Origin: an uncultured beta proteobacterium
Lineage (GTDB): Bacteria > Pseudomonadota > Gammaproteobacteria > Burkholderiales > SG8-39
Assembly: GCA_902826155.1 (NCBI GenBank)
Contig: CADEDU010000029.1
Location: 24,952 to 53,401 of the forward strand
Reading direction: 5' to 3'
DNA: 28,450 nt
Shown here: positions 26,939 through 28,450 of the stretch, in pieces
Position numbering within the stretch: the stretch's first letter is position 1
How the letters are laid out: each line of letters begins with the position of its first letter
Program-made: the position numbers and the translations under genes
Notes under the pieces: generated by a model
What the model was told of the DNA's origin: nothing
Database searches by the model: none
What the model saw: the letters and a program-made list of their open reading frames with translations, nothing else

Positions 26939-27164
26939 CTCGTCGGCTCGTCGTGCCGACATTGCCTCCGGGGTGCGGTCGCTGGATATAGGTGCACTGA
27001 GAGAGTAGCGTGGTGCCGGTTCGTCGCTTACTCGAAGCATCAACATAGCCGCCGCCGATCTACATCGCGCACTGCCCGCGCGCGGAGATCTGTTCCCTGA
27101 ATTCGTTATTCAATCTGTGTTCAACGTTTCCTGATCATTCGTCATCAGCCACATCTCCAAAATC

Positions 27165-28388
27165 ATGGCCGGACCACTCTCACACATTCGCGTACTCGAT
27201 CTCTCCCGCGTTCTCGCCGGGCCCTGGTGCGGTCAGAACCTCGCTGATCTCGGCGCCGAAGTCATCAAGGTCGAGCGACCGAAATCGGGCGACGATTCGC
27301 GCGCCTTCGGTCCGCCGTGGATCAAGGACGGCGCCGGCAAGGACACCCGCGATTCGGCGTACTTCACTTCGGCCAACCGCGGCAAGAAATCGATCACGCT
27401 CAACATCTCCAAGCCCGAGGGCCAGCGCATCGTGCGCGAGCTGGCGAAGATTTCCGATGTGCTGATCGAGAACTACAAGTTCGGCGATCTGGCGCGCTAC
27501 GGCCTGGGCTACGACGATCTCAAGCAGATCAATCCGAAGCTCATCTACTGTTCGGTCACCGGATTCGGCCAGACCGGCCCGTACCGCGAGCATCCCGGGT
27601 ACGACTTCATGATCCAGGGCATGGGCGGCATGATGAGCGTGACCGGCGAACCCGACGGTGCACCGGGCGGCGGGCCGCAGCGCGCCGGCGTGCCGGTGGC
27701 CGACATCATCACCGGCATGTACGCATCGATCGCGATCTGCGCCGCCATCGCCAACCGCGAGCGCACCGGCCAGGGCCAGCACATCGACTGTGCGCTGCTC
27801 GATTCGCAGATCGCGCTGCTCGCCTATCAGAACACCAACTACTTCGCGACCGGCAATTCACCGAAGCGGATCGGCAATCTGCATCCCAACATCGTGCCGT
27901 ATCAGCCGTTCAAGACCAAAGACGGCGATGTGATCGTCGCCTGCGGCAACGACAACCTGTATCAAAAGCTGTGCGAGCTGCTCAAACGACCCGACCTCGC
28001 CAGCGATCCGCGCTTCGCCACCAACGGCAAACGGGTCGAGAACCGGGTCGAGATGACACGCGTGCTGCAGGAGATCTTCGTCACCCGCACCACCAAGGAG
28101 TGGGTCACGGCGCTGGAGGCGGCCGGCGTACCCAACGGCCCGATCAACACGGTGCAGCAGGTGTTCGACGAACCGCAGGTCAAGGCGCGCAATGTGCGCA
28201 TCGAGCTCGACCATCCGGTCGCCGGCAAGGTGCCCGGTGTCGCCTCGCCGATGCGCTTCTCCGGCACCGCCATCGAGTACAAACTCGCACCTCCGGTGCT
28301 GGGGCAGCACACCGACGACGTCCTGCGCGGACTGCTCAAGCTCTCCGACGCCGACTGCGCCAAGTTGCGCACCGACGGCATCGTCTAG
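27165..28388 (+). CDS. Class III (CaiB/BaiF) CoA-transferase
   Basis: A 407-residue protein, normal for the family. N-terminal IRVLDLSRVLAGPWCGQNLADLG (8-30) and EVIKVERP, then the NRGKKSITLNISK and VLIENYKFGDL blocks, and CSVTGFGQTGPYREHPGYDFMIQGMGG. The catalytic aspartate is Asp180 in GVPVADIITG. It resembles succinyl-CoA-dependent transferases for dicarboxylic or aryl-substituted acids, but the acceptor acid cannot be assigned. It differs clearly in sequence from the transferase at 1897-3090. The Bug receptor upstream may supply its acid. A probable ABC ATPase gene begins 15 bases after its stop. The start is set by family alignment, because no ribosome-binding site is visible. Confidence 0.93.
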   Translation: MAGPLSHIRVLDLSRVLAGPWCGQNLADLGAEVIKVERPKSGDDSRAFGPPWIKDGAGKDTRDSAYFTSANRGKKSITLNISKPEGQRIVRELAKISDVLIENYKFGDLARYGLGYDDLKQINPKLIYCSVTGFGQTGPYREHPGYDFMIQGMGGMMSVTGEPDGAPGGGPQRAGVPVADIITGMYASIAICAAIANRERTGQGQHIDCALLDSQIALLAYQNTNYFATGNSPKRIGNLHPNIVPYQPFKTKDGDVIVACGNDNLYQKLCELLKRPDLASDPRFATNGKRVENRVEMTRVLQEIFVTRTTKEWVTALEAAGVPNGPINTVQQVFDEPQVKARNVRIELDHPVAGKVPGVASPMRFSGTAIEYKLAPPVLGQHTDDVLRGLLKLSDADCAKLRTDGIV

Positions 28389-28403
28389 TCGAGGCGGCCG
28401 TCG

Positions 28404-28450
28404 ATGGCGCAGCCGCTGGTCGCGCTCACCGACGTACACAAGGTGTTCGC
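28404..28450 (+). CDS. Start of a probable ABC transporter ATP-binding protein, truncated by window end
   Basis: ATG at 28404 opens a frame reading MAQPLVALTDVHKVF to the window edge, with GAGGCGG a few bases upstream. The xxLxDVHKVF pattern is the usual first strand of ABC ATPases, ahead of Walker A. Only 15 complete codons are visible, so the call rests on that pattern and on the spacing after the CoA-transferase gene. Confidence 0.5.
   Translation, partial: MAQPLVALTDVHKVF

Larger units (their letters stand above)
26829..27164. other. 336-base intergenic region between Bug and CoA-transferase genes
   Basis: No coding frame here is convincing. The first 132 bases are taken up by three successive inverted repeats (described separately). 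The rest is less GC-rich, particularly 27090-27160, which should hold the promoter of the downstream CoA-transferase. CTGATCATTCGTCATCAG at 27131-27148 is an imperfect palindrome (five outer base pairs perfect) that could be an operator. I see no clear -35/-10 pair, and no Shine-Dalgarno sequence before the ATG at 27165. Confidence 0.5.

Noticed and set aside
26825..27046. Small minus-strand frame of 73 codons in the intergenic region
   Set aside because: It runs through the inverted repeats, has no ribosome-binding site and no recognisable protein features.

Overview
The window looks like chromosomal DNA of a high-GC beta-proteobacterium, most likely Burkholderiales. That is inferred from uniformly GC-rich codon third positions, three tripartite-tricarboxylate (Bug) periplasmic binding proteins scattered among catabolic genes, and the mix of class III CoA-transferases, acyl-CoA dehydrogenase and Rieske oxygenases typical of that order. 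No rRNA, tRNA, CRISPR array, transposase or phage gene was recognised.

Layout. (1) 1-3090, minus strand: class III CoA-transferase, crotonase-fold protein, and a Bug receptor cut off by the window edge, probably one operon. It is divergent from (2) an acyl-CoA dehydrogenase at 3265-4425. Together these suggest uptake and CoA-linked breakdown of an organic acid. (3) 4681-10811: two tandem, clearly paralogous membrane hybrid histidine kinases with several PAS domains; the second has one more PAS domain and one more receiver domain. (4) 10862-14354, minus strand: a Rieske oxygenase alpha subunit, its beta subunit (GTGA stop/start overlap) and an AMP-forming acyl-CoA ligase (2 nt gap), a tight operon. 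(5) 14530-20962, plus strand, divergent from block 4: alpha/beta hydrolase, extended SDR, Bug receptor, an Asp/Glu-racemase-superfamily protein without the usual active-site cysteines, a second Rieske alpha/beta pair and a classical SDR dehydrogenase. Blocks 4 and 5 look like one catabolic locus for an aromatic or other cyclic carboxylic acid. No ferredoxin, Rieske reductase, ring-cleavage enzyme or regulator lies within the window.

(6) 21050-24164, minus strand: an NrtA/NrtB/NrtD-type ABC importer (nitrate, nitrite or cyanate class) with a Tat-type binding protein. A good sigma-54 promoter match lies 33-59 bases before its start codon. (7) 24403-24903: a cupin of the cysteine-dioxygenase type, divergent from the importer. 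(8) 24915-25685, minus strand: an SDR oxidoreductase with a perfect TATAAT -10 box. (9) 25851-26828: a third Bug receptor, followed by a 336-base gap with three successive inverted repeats. (10) 27165-28388: a second class III CoA-transferase, then the first codons of a probable ABC ATPase at the right edge.

The most unusual points are the cysteine-free Asp/Glu-racemase homologue inside a Rieske operon, the two-Rieske locus without electron-transfer partners, the sigma-54 promoter and distal inverted repeat at the nitrate-type importer, the crotonase homologue lacking both catalytic glutamates, and the tandem hairpins at 26829-26960. I found nothing that can be called a wholly new type of system from sequence alone.
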